Source: Warburgia ugandensis
Taxonomy: Eukaryota; Streptophyta; Magnoliopsida; Canellales; Canellaceae
Length of the DNA: 64,000 nt
Assembly: GCA_035236585.1 (NCBI GenBank)
Contig: CP141139.1
Location: forward strand, 37,023,217-37,087,216
Reading direction: 5' to 3'
The notes under the pieces are model-generated. The model was not told where the DNA came from. It did not search any database and worked only from the letters and a program-made list of their open reading frames with translations. Shown piece by piece: positions 1 to 13,247 of this stretch. Made by a program: the position numbers and the translations under genes. The number at the start of each line of letters is the position of its first letter. Positions within the stretch are counted from its first letter, which is position 1.

Positions 1-158
1 AAGACCAATGATAGGGAAGAGGATGATGATAGGTTCAACTAACAATAGGGAAGAATAAGAAGACAATGGTAGGGCTCAGACACTCCCAGCCCCCAACCCC
101 CCCCATTGTCCTACCACACCATGGCCCATTCATGCCCCCCATCCCTCATCCCAAGGGG

Positions 159-1053
<895 letters not shown>

Positions 1054-2880
1054 ATGGCAGCCAATATAGTGCCATATGAAGAATTTGATGATAAAGAAGA
1101 TGATGACAGAGAAGGAGTTGACTTAACGTATGGTTATGTGTTATCAAATGATGATAGTTGTAATGAAATATACTCCAATGACAGTGAGGGAACTATCAAG
1201 GAAGGGATAGTGCTTACAAATGTAGAAGAATGTAGACTTACAATTCAGTCTTATGCTACAAAATTTTCATACAAGCTTAGAAATATTAAATCTGATCAAG
1301 GGTGACTTATTGTGGAATGTGGATTAGAGGGTTGTAATTATAGGTATCTTTGTTCAAAGACCATTGAACGCGTAAGGTTTCAAGTTGAGGTTAATGGTTA
1401 GCATGATTGTATAGCCAGCAATGCTAACTAGTCAGCATCTCTAAAATGGCTGGCAAAATGAATGTATAGTGTTATGAAGCATGATAGGATAAGTCAGTCA
1501 TGACGTTAATGAAAGACTTGTACTCTTTACATGGCTTGAATTTGAAATATAAGAAAGTTTAGTATGCTCCTAAGACGACGGTAAACAAAATATGAGGAGT
1601 GTATGAGTTCTCATTCAGAATATTTCATCATACTGCCATGCAGTACTCAAATTTAACCCTAGTAGTACAGCAACATATTGTTTCAAAAGGATGTTTATAT
1701 GTTGGCATGCTTCAAGGGTGGGGTTTGTTGATGGATGTTAGCCTTTTTAGGTTTGGATGGTTGCCACTTGAAAGTGAAGTACAAAGGAATACTCTTATGT
1801 GCCATAGGATTGGATGGGAACAATGAGATATTTCCTTTTTCTATATTAGTTGTTGAAGCTAAGAATAAGGAGAGTTGGATTTGGTTCCTTTAGCAAATTT
1901 TTGTCATACTTGAGGATTACTCCGATAAAGTTATTTTTATGTCAAATGGGCAGAAAGGATTACTGGATGTTGTAAGTCATGTTTTTTTCCAACTTTGCAC
2001 ATCATTTCTATGCTAGACATCTATATGCAAACTTCAAGAAGCTCCATCCTGGTTTACACTTTAAATAATTATTTTGGCAAGCAACATAGTCATATAGAAG
2101 AGAAGAATTTTATAAGGCTATGAGATAAGTTAAGGGAGCATAGATGAGGCACATGAGTGGCTATCTCCCTCCAAGTTGTTTGTTTATAACACATTTTCAA
2201 ACCAACTCAAAGAGTGACATTTAAACCAACAACGTAGCAGAATCTTTTAATGTCGTAATTGCAAGTGCAAGGGGATTTCCAACGGTGGAGTTAATAAAAT
2301 ATATCCGACAGAAAATGATGATATTTTTTAGTAAAAGGCTAGAAGATGCAAATGGGTTGCAAACTAGTATAGTGCTATATGTGCAGAAAAAATACAAAGT
2401 TTCATAACATAAGGAAGGAACTTGACACCATTGAGATCTTATTTTGAATGAAAAGTTGCTATGCACAATTCATGGACGACAACAAGACATATGGTCAATA
2501 TTAAGAAATTCAAATGTACTTGTCGTTGATAGAATGTATATAGGATTCCTTGTATGCATGCATTTATTTACATATGAAATCTAAGATTGACTGTTGTTGA
2601 CTATTGCAATCTTTATTTTCATGTTGACATATTGAGAAAGGCTTATCGTACACTCGTAGCAGGCATAGTAGACCTTTCTATTTGGCCTATCATTGATCTA
2701 CCTTAACTACAACCCCTTCATTCTAGGAGACCACCTAGCGGACCAAAAAAGATAGAACTTAGGGTGAAGATGAAGTTAGTGGAAGTAACCAAGAAAGTAG
2801 AGCAACTAAACAATGCCAAAACTATGGTAGACATGGACATAATCAAAGATCATCCAAAGATCCTTTGCAGGTATAATTAT
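1054..2880 (+). pseudogene. MuDR/MULE transposase pseudogene
   Basis: Decayed transposase of a Mutator-like DNA transposon, an enzyme that cuts and moves element DNA in the nucleus. Family blocks appear in order. The N-terminal MuDR DNA-binding region lies at 1200-1430 (ECRLTIQSYATKFSYKLRN, then VECGLEGCNYRYLCSK and an HDC motif). The catalytic core starts with GLDGCHLKVKYKG at 1750, with the first Asp at 1756-1758, followed by GLDGNNEIFPF and ESWIWFL. The second acidic position reads Asn (1945-1947) in MSNGQKGLLDV, where the family has Asp. The third, Glu, is at 2240-2242 in NNVAESFNVVIASARGFP. A SWIM-type zinc motif (Cys-X-Cys then Cys-X-His) lies at 2515-2559. A degraded RRPPSGPKK tail follows near 2735. 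Several in-frame stops (for example at 1303 and 1399) and frame changes (near 1600, 1830 and 2000) break it. The 1054 Met is the first credible start, but a longer N-terminus is possible. The lost catalytic Asp and the stops make it inactive. Confidence 0.88.
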
Positions 2881-3637
2881 GTTTGTTATCCTTTATTTAT
2901 TTTGTTAGTTTGCCCATCTATGTATTTTGTAGAGTGTTGTTTTCTTAACATACCCTCTCTATGGTTTTTTTTTTATTCTATGCAAATGGTTAAAGCAATT
3001 GTTGACATAGCACTCCATAGCAAAATGAAGGCTATTTTTGAAGTACAGCAAAATGAAGTTCTGTTGAGACAAGCATAACAGAAGCACATTCAATCCTGAA
3101 GTCCATAAGGAGCAATAAATCTAGACAATAGTAAGCCAATTTTGTATTTTAGAAGTTTTGTAATATGGAAAAAGTGTATTTCATAAGATGTTTGATATAA
3201 CAAAACAAACACAAAGGAAGTTATCAGAACTGTAAGCACTTTGTTGTGGAAATGTATGGGTTTGAACTATGATTAGTTTCATTTGTTGGAACTTCTTGGA
3301 TGCAGAAAAATTGTCTTTGGTGATGTTTTTGGTTTTTAACTATATTTTACTGTTTATTATGTGTTGAACTCACTGTTGAAAGTGTACTGGACTATGAAAT
3401 TCTCATACTTACACCTTGTGTAAATTGATAAGTTGTCAATTTGTAGATGTAGAGAGGCAAGAATTTTAGCTTCTTTATTTATGTGTTTGCAATTTACGCA
3501 GAGAGACATAGTTCAGTCGTTATTGTTATACCAGTGTTAGCTTTACATATAATTTGCATCTGATAGTTAAGTGCAAATTGCTTGTTCATTGTTTTAGATC
3601 ATTATTCATAAACTCTACACATGCATGTTCCTTTTAG

Positions 3638-3638
<1 letters not shown>
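2881..3638. other. decayed 3' flank of the MULE, no gene
   Basis: Very T-rich sequence after the last recognisable transposase codons. The frame at 2764-3078 runs out of the transposase tail into sequence with no known match (LHSKMKAIFEVQQNEVLLRQA). The 3' terminal inverted repeat of the element should lie here, but I could not identify it. Confidence 0.4.

Positions 3639-3698
<60 letters not shown>
3639..3698. repeat. (TG)n microsatellite
   Basis: Perfect TG run of 30 units. Confidence 0.98.
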
Positions 3699-3699
<1 letters not shown>

Positions 3700-4560
3700 A
3701 AACAATGACATGCTTTTAGGTTTGAGACTAGAAATGGTTGAGAGAAAATAAAGCAAATGAAAATTTTCTAGATGACCCAGAAGTCACTTAAGGGAACTTT
3801 AGAGCTCATGGTAAGGAGAATTAGAAGGATAAATATCCAAGGAAGCACCTTTCCTAAGCCCATATAAACATATTTCCCTTGAATGTCAAAAAACCAATTC
3901 CAAGGATCCCAAGTATAAAAATGATACAAAAGAAAAATTCTGAAGGCATGAAAACATGAAATCCAATGCAAAAGGTATTATGCAATTCTTCCTGAATACA
4001 TATGTATTCTACATCATCTACCTACTAGAGGTAATGTTGTAACATTTTGGTATCAGAATCAAACATGCAGATGAAACAAGATTTTAGAGGCTTGAAAATC
4101 AAATGGGAAACATCACCACAAGTCAGCAAGGAGTTTTCAACCAGAAGTAAGACTTGCTTGCTTGGGTTAATGCAATGGCAACCTCTATTGATCAGTCACT
4201 GGAGCAGCAATTGAACAATCATCATGGCCATGGACAACCTTCTGGAAATAGGTTCAATGGTGATTCCACAATTCATAATCATTTCTCTAAAATAATATGT
4301 GAAAGCAACAAAAACTATCAATAAAGGTATCTTAGTGGATTTGAGCCACTATGCACTTGAGATGATTTCCCAAGTGCTCTACCACATTTACACTAAAGAT
4401 CCAAATGCACCCACAATTAAAGTAAGTCCATTGACTTCATTACAAAAAATGTTTAGACAACAGTATCATTATCCCATTATTACATATAAAAAACATTCAT
4501 TTAAATGCAAAGGAAATAGAAAGCATACATTTGACCACAACAAGTAGAATCTTTATCATT
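3699..4560 (+). mobile_element. possible LTR-retroelement scrap with PBS-like site
   Basis: The string TTTTGGTATCAGAATCAAA near 4047-4064 resembles the initiator-Met-tRNA primer-binding site (TGGTATCAGAGC) that follows the 5' LTR in many plant LTR elements. Upstream (about 3708-4046) would be LTR and downstream a leader or gag start. A 83-codon frame (4299-4547) has no recognisable domain. No second LTR was found, so this is at most an old truncated fossil. Confidence 0.3.
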
Positions 4561-4595
4561 TGAAAATCAAAATTCATCAACTTTAGCTCAAGATT

Positions 4596-4832
4596 CTACC
4601 CTTGTACTTGGAGGTGATCCCACCCCTGATGATAATGATCTTGCTTGATGGGATGGTTTGGTGAAGATAATAAAGAGTGATATTCCTCATACCAAACAAA
4701 GTAATCACACCCCTTTGCCTGACAATGACAATAATACATGTCAAGATTTGTCTCTGACTTTGATATTGCAACCACAGGTTCAAATCCACAAGAACATCTT
4801 CGCATGATGGAGGAGCTACCTGTGGATTGCAT
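4596..4832 (-). CDS. small GRF-type zinc-finger protein (At4g04775-like)
   Basis: Intact minus-strand ORF of 78 residues from the Met at 4832 (MQSTGSSSIMRRC...). It can be extended in frame to a Met at 4898, but that stretch looks non-coding; a Ser-rich run directly before the Zn finger is usual in this family, so I prefer 4832. Residues 12-47 carry the GRF zinc-ribbon pattern: Cys-Ser-Cys-Gly at the start, then SETNLDMYYCHCQ (family: K/T-NPGR-F-x-C), then CDYFVWYEE (family: C-x-F-F-W-D/E). GRF fingers bind single-stranded nucleic acid in several DNA-repair proteins. Small plant GRF proteins of about 100-150 residues are common and mostly uncharacterised, and many copies lie among transposons. 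The C-terminus here is short and lacks the usual coiled coil. It may be a truncated copy rather than an expressed gene; no promoter was recognised. Confidence 0.6.
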   Translation of the reverse strand: MQSTGSSSIMRRCSCGFEPVVAISKSETNLDMYYCHCQAKGCDYFVWYEEYHSLLSSPNHPIKQDHYHQGWDHLQVQG

Positions 4833-4871
4833 CTTGGAACTATAAGCATAATTAATATATACTTCTAAGAA

Positions 4872-6300
4872 TGTGACGACCCGAGTTCTCATATGCATTT
4901 TTTAATGCAAAACCAATTCTTAATGTAGGATCGGTTCCTATTTGAAAACAAATTTGTAAGACAATGTAATGTAGAAGAATCTTTTTTTTTTTTAAATTCA
5001 TTTTTGAAAACCCCATGTGTCATTACTCTTCAAGAAAACAAAATAACTAAAACTTTTTTCTAATTATAAAATTAAAAGAGAAATACATGCATCCTAGATC
5101 TAGCCAGTCACAACTCATAGTCCAATTGTAATAATTACATATGGAAAACATAAAAAGTAAATTATATACTGACATTGTTTATATAGTCAATTATGCTATT
5201 GTCTTCATCTAGATTTGAATCTACCTCAAATTGCTATGCCTCAAGTCAAATTCTCTAAAGACCTGAGATATTATAAACAATTCACAATATCACAATAAGC
5301 TTGTGCTTGTATAGGTAGTTTCACATCTACTGTACCACATTTTGAAATCCAAGAATAAACAATTTTTCAAATAATTTTTCATGCATTTCTAATGAATATA
5401 AAGATCAAATCAGAGATAGGTATTATAATTTGAAACTACATGTCAATGTCACTTTATAGTTTCATGCTAAACCATTTCAAATAATATCAACATAAAACAT
5501 GCATGACTTTAAATGTAGGTTTTTCAAATGATCAAATCCTCATAGTAATCTCACATTAATCCTTATCCATAATATATCATAAAATCACATATGTCTATAA
5601 CTTGTAAACTATGTGAAAGATCTGCCATCTAACTTAATAAATCAAATTCCAAAAGATCTTCAAAATATTAAAGTAGTAATCGATAAAACTGTGAATTTTA
5701 ACAATCCCAAATAGGCAATATCACCATCATGTGCACATATGCACCCCGACGAACATGTCAACCCATTGTTCATGAATGGTCATTTAAAGACTGTTAACAA
5801 TCTCATCATACAAAGTATCACAAAATAGAAATCTCATGAAATATTATGCTTACAACTAGTTCACTGAAATCGTGTGTCTTTAGTATCTAGAGACTAGCCA
5901 TCATAGCCTCCACGGTAATTATTAATATGTCTCAAAAAGGATGTTGTGAACAACTCCAATGGTAGTTTTACCATAATAGTCGAGAAAAACAGGTGCCTCT
6001 TTGGGCACGGATACTTACTACCTTTGGTGGTAGAGGCTAGAAGGCCAAACTTGTACAACCTCTTAGCATAGTGCCCACCAGGCTCATTAGCTTAAACAAA
6101 AGTATGTCTCAAACCAAATGTCATTAAATCATATAAAATATGCATCATTCAAAGCCATGTATTTTTGTAACTCATGTCAAGACATGAGATTGATGCAATT
6201 TCAAGGATCATCATTTCTTTTAAAACATACAACTGCATGTAATAAGATGACTAGTATCATTTTCATTTTCAAAATAAAATTATGCATCATGGGTATGAAG

Positions 6301-6334
<34 letters not shown>

Positions 6335-8171
6335 ACACACACGCGCGCGCGCGCACGCACGCACACAACTCCCATGCCTTATTTGCAAATATTGCATTCA
6401 TTAAAAGCTAAAATAATGCAACATGATAGAACATCAGTTTTATGATAGTCAAGTAATTTCAAATAAAAAAACATTATAATCAAATACTTGCTATGATTTG
6501 AATATTTAAAATCACATATTTTAGTAAAGCTAATGATACGTTCAAAATCACAATGGCAAATAAATGTTAAAACTACCTACCTCAAACATGACTATCCTAA
6601 TTATTGAAATGCTCAGTAGGCTCAGTTCATACCTGCCAGCATCTCTGCAACACTATGTAAATTACAATGTCACTATCTTATATATGATTTCTTAATTATA
6701 ACTTGTTTAGCCTTTGATCACCATTACCATGACGATCCTGCCTTTATCACTTTATGATCATCAGTATCCTCTTTAGTTTTATCATAATATCAAATCTTGG
6801 CAGTTGATTAAATATCATCTGTATATATTGTCTAATTGTCCTCAGTTCTCATTAATCTCTTACCTATAGATAGTTTATTTCATATATTAATGTTTGAGCT
6901 ATTGATCCAATAGTCAGATTAAATTCCGATCGGTTAGATTAATAGTTCCAAGTTATCTTAACATTAAATCTTTGAATTTGGGTCATCATAACAAGCTAAT
7001 CATTAGATTAATCTACTAATAATACAAATAGCTCAATTGTTCTTCCTAAGGTTTAATTCATTCTAATCTTGTTTATTTTCTAAATTTTTTATAATTTATT
7101 AAGCCTAACGAAGAAATAAAATTTAATTAATTTAAATAAGACTTGGTAGTGATCTTACCTTTGATCACTTAAATTCATGCATGACACTGTGTTTAATATG
7201 GCTTGATTGGGCTTGATCACCTTTGATAAAAAAATTTGAGAATGAACGGCTCAGATCAAGTGTTAGGTATATGGTCAAATCTAAATGGAAGCTCAAATCG
7301 GTGGCTGATTTAGGTGTTAGTTGATCAAGGGTTAGATCATCTTAAAAGGATGGAACAATTGCAGATCTAGAATCTAATGGACGATTGACGGTTAGATCGT
7401 GATAACAAGGTTAGACGATCATAGATCTGAGTTTTGGTAATTGATTAATGGTTAGACCATCTAGGGTTTTTTGGATTGGATCATGGATCAAACATTAGGT
7501 GATAGATCATGGGCTAGATGATGATAGATGGTTGATCTGATTCTGATCAATCATATCCATGATTTTCATTTTATTCAATGGTTCAGAACAACATTCAGGT
7601 TTATTTGAATGACCTAACTACTAGATCAATCTATTTACTTTTTAAATCATTTAATTAATCAAGTTCTAAAGTCTAATCACTTTTGATCTGAGGATCTGAG
7701 TTATTCTATGACTTTTTGGTTTGGATCAGTTTAAGATGTGTTCTGATCTTAAATTTTATTGCATAATTATGCTTCGTCAAAATGAATTCAACGTACATCT
7801 CGGATCAAAATTTGAAGTTATATTATCTTTTGAATTAAAAATATGAGTTTCAAATAAATTTTTAGTGGTTCAGATTAAATCTGAACAAAACAGGAACTAA
7901 AACAAGGCCACGAGGACGCACTGGAATGTAATGCACATTCCAAAATGCTTAGTGCATCTTGGTATCCAAAATGCTTCAAGTTGGTCTACAATCGTCCTAC
8001 ATGCATGGCGCATGTAGGGGAAGGCTCTAGGCATGTGCATTCCCATGGTGCGTCTGCAAAGTGCGTCTTGGTCGCATATCCAACAGGAACTATTTGAAAG
8101 GTGTGATCTCAGCCTTCTATTCATTTTCCATTAGGATCTTTGACCTCACCCACCTATTTTTTTACTGTAAC
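4872..8171 (-). mobile_element. LTR relic of Del/Tekay-type Ty3/gypsy element, minus orientation
   Basis: Begins TGTGACGACCCGAG, the reverse complement of a typical Del/Tekay LTR 3' end (...TCGTCACA). Its 7150-7330 segment is recognisably the reverse complement of about 10800-11040 in the LARD-like LTR. Its 5876-6110 segment matches 58120-58340 of the solo LTR at 57424 in the same orientation. The far end is uncertain: ...TTTACTGTAACA at about 8171 is one candidate, but similarity may extend to the GA run near 8540. No internal region is attached, so it is probably an old solo or truncated LTR. It carries no gene. Confidence 0.6.
6301..6367. repeat. (AC)n/(GC)n compound microsatellite
   Basis: AC run with one AT interruption, then a short GC run and mixed GCAC. 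The His-Thr and Cys-Val frames over it are artefacts. The alternating purine-pyrimidine composition is a classic Z-DNA-prone context. Confidence 0.97.
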
Positions 8172-8472
8172 AAAGGTTTTCTAGGCTTTTGAGTGTTCTA
8201 ATTTCATTTAACGACTTAGATTTTCCATCCAAGTTGTTTTTAACAAGGTTCTACCCCTATCAATTTGGATCCATTCATCGACGAATCCTTGTTGGAAAAA
8301 CTAGTCCAATATGGCAAATAAAGGGAGGAAAAAAGGAAGGAGAGGAAGAAGGGAAAGGAGAGATTACTTGGTTGGATACAAGAGAAGTTAGAAAAAGGGA
8401 ATGGGGTGGGTGCGAAGCGGGTGTTGGCTCTAGAGGAAAGAAGAAAAAAAGGGGAAGCCACACACATGCGTG

Positions 8473-8540
<68 letters not shown>

Positions 8541-8619
8541 CTTAACACTTGCTGCTCTGCCACTTCTGTCGCCCAGATTGCATGGCGATGGCATGTGGGT
8601 AGCGGTCATCATTAATAAA
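8172..8619. other. purine-rich gene-free stretch
   Basis: Purine-rich DNA around the GA run, with no supported gene. It may be the outer part of the inverted LTR relic that ends near 8171, because the LARD-like LTR carries a CT run at a comparable distance on the other strand. Confidence 0.4.
8476..8538. repeat. (GA)n microsatellite
   Basis: GA run of about 31 units. The overlapping frames rich in Arg-Glu or Ser-Leu are artefacts. Confidence 0.98.
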
Positions 8620-9437
8620 TATTTTTAATTCATTTTATGTAAATAGATTAAATTGAAAAGGAGAAACGTGAAATTATACTTCTTAGATATTAATTTTTTA
8701 AGGATAACTAATAAAAGAAGTAAAATTAAGCATTAAAACACCAATATTAATAATTTATTCAAGAAAATGAATCCAACAACACTAAATATGTCAAAATTGG
8801 AGCCCAAATGAAAGTCTTGTAATTATTTTAATTAAGTATTTAATTTAAATTAATTACCAATTAAAGTAATAAAATTTGAGTATAAATGGGACTCACATGA
8901 CGTAGCATGTAATCATGAGCAGCCATATAGAAGTAAGTTTACGTGTAGTAATTACCCGCAATTATAATGGGTAATGATTATAAATATATATAATAAAAAA
9001 TAAAAAATATATTTGCTGGCATTTAATTTATTTTTAATTTATTTTATGTAAATAGATTAAATTAAAAAAGAAAAATGTGAAGTTATACTTTTTAGATATT
9101 AATTTTTTAAGGATAACTAATAAAAGAAGTAAAATTAAGCATTAAAACACCAATATTAATAATCTACTCAAGAAAATGAATCCAACAACACTAAATATGT
9201 CAAAATTAGAGCCCAACGAAAGTCTTGTAATTATTTTAATTAAATTAATTAGTGATTAAAGTGATAAAATTTGAGTATAAACGGGACTCACGTGACGAAG
9301 CACGTAATCATAAGCAGCCGTATAGAAGTAAGTTTACGTGTAGCAATTACCCGCAATTATAATGGGTAATGATTATAAATATAAATATATATATATATAT
9401 TAATGAATAAAAAATATATTTGCTGGCATTTAATTTT
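8620..9437 (+). repeat. tandem direct duplication of a ~400 bp AT-rich LTR module
   Basis: Two head-to-tail units (about 8620-9026 and 9027-9437) share long blocks such as GGATAACTAATAAAAGAAG, CATTAAAACACCAATATTA and GCATTTAATTT. A third, partial copy lies at about 15900-16260 at the start of the 3' LTR of the LARD-like element. Unit 2 therefore covers the 5' end of the 5' LTR, and unit 1 is either a duplication or the remnant of a neighbouring copy. Confidence 0.85.
8951..8975. promoter_or_regulatory. conserved inverted repeat ATTACCC-N11-GGGTAAT upstream of a TATA-like run
   Basis: Perfect 7-base inverted arms around an 11-base AT-rich spacer, followed about 8 bases on by TATAAATATATA. The same arrangement recurs at 9346-9370 and 16172-16196. 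The position near the LTR start suggests part of the LTR promoter; this role is inferred only. Confidence 0.4.
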
Positions 9438-9835
9438 CTGAGGCCCCGCGCCCCCCTTGGTTCTATCTCTCGGACAATCCGTCGGCCAGTTAGCGTGCCC
9501 TACCCAAGGCTGCACAGAGCACCATGCCGCACGCGGCGGTCGCAGATCCATGGCGGTGCTGCAGTATCGGCCGGTGGCCCTTGCTCCTCTCCTGTACTCC
9601 GACAAGCTCCCACCATTAGACCTCCCTTCGATTGGACCTTCCCTTCGCCGTAGTTTGAACCACCTAGCTGATCGACACTCGTGGCTTCCCTCTTCTTCTC
9701 TAGTGTGCCAATGCTCCTCATCCAACGACCACTACTGTCTCGGACCCTTCCTCTCTGTCATCGGCGATAGTGGCCTGCAAACACCGCCTGACCAGACAGC
9801 CCAAGCAGGCTGACTAACAAAACCACTGCGTGAAA

Positions 9836-9907
<72 letters not shown>
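9836..9907. repeat. (CT)n microsatellite within the 5' LTR
   Basis: About 36 CT units with one phase break. The other LTR has only short CT runs in the corresponding region, so this one expanded after insertion. Confidence 0.97.
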
Positions 9908-9909
<2 letters not shown>

Positions 9910-11974
9910 TCCCCGCTCCGTTCCTCTCTGTCATCGATGGTAGCGGCCTGTCTGTACCACTCGACATGATAGCCTGAGCAGGCTAGCTGCTAGAGCCACT
10001 GAGCAAAATCCCTTTCCCTATTTTCTCTCTCCCTGCGTCTTTTTCTACCTTGCCAATAGGCATAGCTAGTAGGCCGACCAGTGCACCCACCTGATCAGTT
10101 CCCTCTCTTCCCTACTCCTCCTTTGATGCTTGACCTTTTTCTCTATTTCCCTCCAGCACAACTGGCTCGACTCGCCGGTGTGCATAGGCTAGCTGCGTAG
10201 AACCCCTATTTCCCCCTTTTTGGCTCCTGGTTAGACATGGAGGATGGCCGAGATAAAGCCAGCAGCAACTGCCGGCCTTCTCCCCACCTGTTCCTCCTTT
10301 GGCATGGCCAAAACTTCCAACTGGTTGGTCCCTTCGCCTCACCCTCTCTGTGGTCAGGCTCGAGCAGTGACCAAACCAGCAAACACTGGCCACCGCCAGC
10401 TGCAACTGCCCCATTCTCCCCTTCCCTCATACTGTTTGGTATGGGTGGAGCCCATTATACCTTGAACTTTGACCTCTTCCCTTACTTAATCCAGGAAGGA
10501 TCTCATTGATCCGTGATGTTCATTTTGATCGTTGCAACGCGAGAAACAAAATCCATCAATCAATTTGGCCATCAGTGAAGATTCGATAGTAATCTGAAGT
10601 TAACAAAGATGTATGTTCACAATCAAGTTGATCTATAATTGATCCGACCTTCCATCATCATCTAGCCTATAATCTATCACCGAATGCCAGATCCATGACC
10701 AAATTAGCAAAACTCCACATCATCCAATCATTAATCAATAACTAGAACCTAGATATGTGACCAACTTGACTTTTCAACACAATCCAACCATTGATGGGCT
10801 AATAGATGCTAGATTTGTGACCTATATATCCCTTTTAGATTATCTAACCTTTCAATCAACTACTTAGCACCTAGATCAACCACCAAATTGAGCTTTTATT
10901 TAGATTTGATCATAGATCTAGTACCTAATCTGAACCATTCATTCTCGAATTTTTGGATCAAAGGCGATCAAACATAATCAAGCCACATCAAACAAAAGAT
11001 CATACATGGGTTCAAGTGATCAGAGGTAAGCTCACAATCAAATCTTATTTAAATCAATTACATTTTATTTTATTATTCCTAATAAATGTAGAAATTCTAG
11101 AAAATAAATAAGATTAAAATGGATTAAACCTTGGAAAAGATCAATTGAGCTATTTATATTATTAATTAGATTAATATAATGATTAGATTGTTTTGATGAC
11201 CTTAGATTTGAAGATTTGATATTAGGAGGACTTAGAATTATTGATTTGACCAATCAGAACTTAATTTGATCGTAGGTTCAATAGATCAAACAATGAAAAA
11301 TGAAATAGACTATAGGTCAGGCTTAGATAAATAGTAATTAGATGATCTGAACTATTAACCTTTAATCAATGGTGAAGATTTGAGGATATTACAAAAATAA
11401 AGAGATGTACCTAGGATCAAAGGTCAGAAAGGCAAGATCATTATATTTAATGGTAATCAATGGCTAGATGAGTAATAAATGAGAAATTGTGAGTGATTAA
11501 CCTGAAATATATGTATGACTTAACAGATACACCAATTGATACGAAATTGAGACCATTAATCGTTTTGAGGATTTTGATAGCTGTATTTGAGGTATGTGTA
11601 ATCTAAGATGATACTTTTCTAAAATATCATGATCTTTTAATGTATCATGATATGATTTTGATAACTGCATGAGATTTGAATTGCATGGTTTATTTATAAA
11701 GGCAATTAATATGCAATATTATACATGCAATGTTTATGACATGATTTATGAAATAAAAATGTGATATTTGCATATATGAAAATTGTTATATGATGATTCC
11801 ATGGGTTGAAAGTGCGTGTCAATCATTTAAAATGCATGATTTAAAAATGCAGTGCATATTTTCTATTCACATGATTTGTTTTAAAAGTCAAATGGGCCTA
11901 ATACTGGTACAGGGTACCAACTATGCATAAGATATAATGTTTTTGTGAATTTGATATGAGAAAGGCATGTAACC

Positions 11975-12025
<51 letters not shown>
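11975..12025. repeat. (ATT)n microsatellite within the 5' LTR
   Basis: About 17 ATT units. The matching place in the 3' LTR (near 18760) has only a few degenerate units, so the run grew in one copy. Confidence 0.97.
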
Positions 12026-13233
12026 GTTATATAAGGGCATGGAGGCCTGGTGGATTTTTATTTTCGATAGGCATATGCCTGGGAATGCTATGCTAGGAGA
12101 ATTATGAGAGTTTGACCACTCGCTTTCCAAAACTTATAATATGGACACCATGCTTATAGCGACGCAAAACTTTGGGTGGTGGAAATTATGGGAAGGCCTC
12201 ACTATAACAGTCTATCTTCCCATATAGACACGACTATGTCTTTTTCCCCCTTAGCGTCAGTGGATCATGCCAGTGGATCCCTACGCATGGGATGTGTGCT
12301 GTAGTGTAATAGTCCTTTGCATATATTTGTACTATGTGTTCGGATTGTGATGATGTGTGGCATGATGATATGCCTTTTATGAGCTCATGACCATTATGTA
12401 TACCTAGTGTTGACTAGATTGATATGTAGATATAGTAGTGGCTGGGAGTATGTGGACAAGCGGTGGGTGGATGATTATGATTATATACTATTATTTCACA
12501 AGTTTAACATTATTTAACTTTCATTGTCATTTAGATGCTTTATTCAATAGTCAGATTATTATTTGCATATAGCTATGCATTAGTGGATCTATTTATGATG
12601 TTTACATCTATTCATGAAGTTTACTTGAGATTCTAATTGTGATTTGAATATGATATTTGGTTGTTAGATTTAATCATGATATTTACATGAAATGTTTTTA
12701 ATTTTGATATTCTAAAGTTTTAGATTATCTTAAATTTAACCATGCATATTATAGATGCAAAATGTTTTGATGTATTGAAATGAATATTATTTTGTAAAAA
12801 GAAATGTTTTATTTTGGTTTGCACATATGTCTTATTCCGCTATCAAGCATAGCTTGCTGAGACATTGCATTGTTTTGCAATGCCTCAGATATTGAGCCAT
12901 AGACAGGACTGATGAAGAGTTAGATGAGTAGCTAATTAAGACATCTTCATTTGAGGGTATGTTTTAATTCTACTTGGATGGGTCCCAAAGAATTTGTTTC
13001 TTTTTTTAAAGGTTTACTTGAAGAAAAAAAAATTTATTTGTTTTAAAATTTAAATATCAAACTGAATCATAAATAATTAAATAGCAAGTTGATGGTCGAC
13101 ACTTGAGGTTTTTAAATAAAATTCATTGAAAACTTTATTTGTTGTTTTGTCTTTAAAATTGTTTTCAAACTTGGGGCCCCACTTTTTGAAAAGAGTTATA
13201 AAAAATTGTTTTAAAAACCTTGGATCATCACAG

Positions 13234-13247
13234 TTGGTATAAGAGCA
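13234..13247 (+). other. primer-binding-site-like sequence
   Basis: TTGGTATAAGAGCA directly after the 5' LTR end closely resembles the initiator-Met-tRNA primer site TGGTATCAGAGC used by Del/Tekay elements. It fixes the 5' LTR/internal boundary and the plus orientation of the element. Confidence 0.65.

Larger units (their letters stand above)
9075..13232 (+). repeat. 5' LTR of the LARD-like element
   Basis: Starts near TGTGAAGTTATACT and ends GGATCATCACA. It has an AT-rich start with the inverted repeat and TATA-like run, then a GC-rich, pyrimidine-rich block (9440-10500) with a CT run, then an AT-rich body. The ORFs of 60-120 codons in the GC-rich block lie on both strands, have no recognisable domain and are not conserved in the other LTR, so they are not called as genes. 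Confidence 0.65.

Noticed and set aside
4583-4849. 88-codon minus-strand ORF overlapping the GRF finger
   Set aside because: A different frame of the same DNA; only the other frame carries the zinc-finger pattern.
9357-9813. Overlapping ORFs of 73-122 codons on both strands
   Set aside because: Located in the GC-rich part of an LTR, without domains, and not kept open in the matching part of the other LTR (16260-17100).
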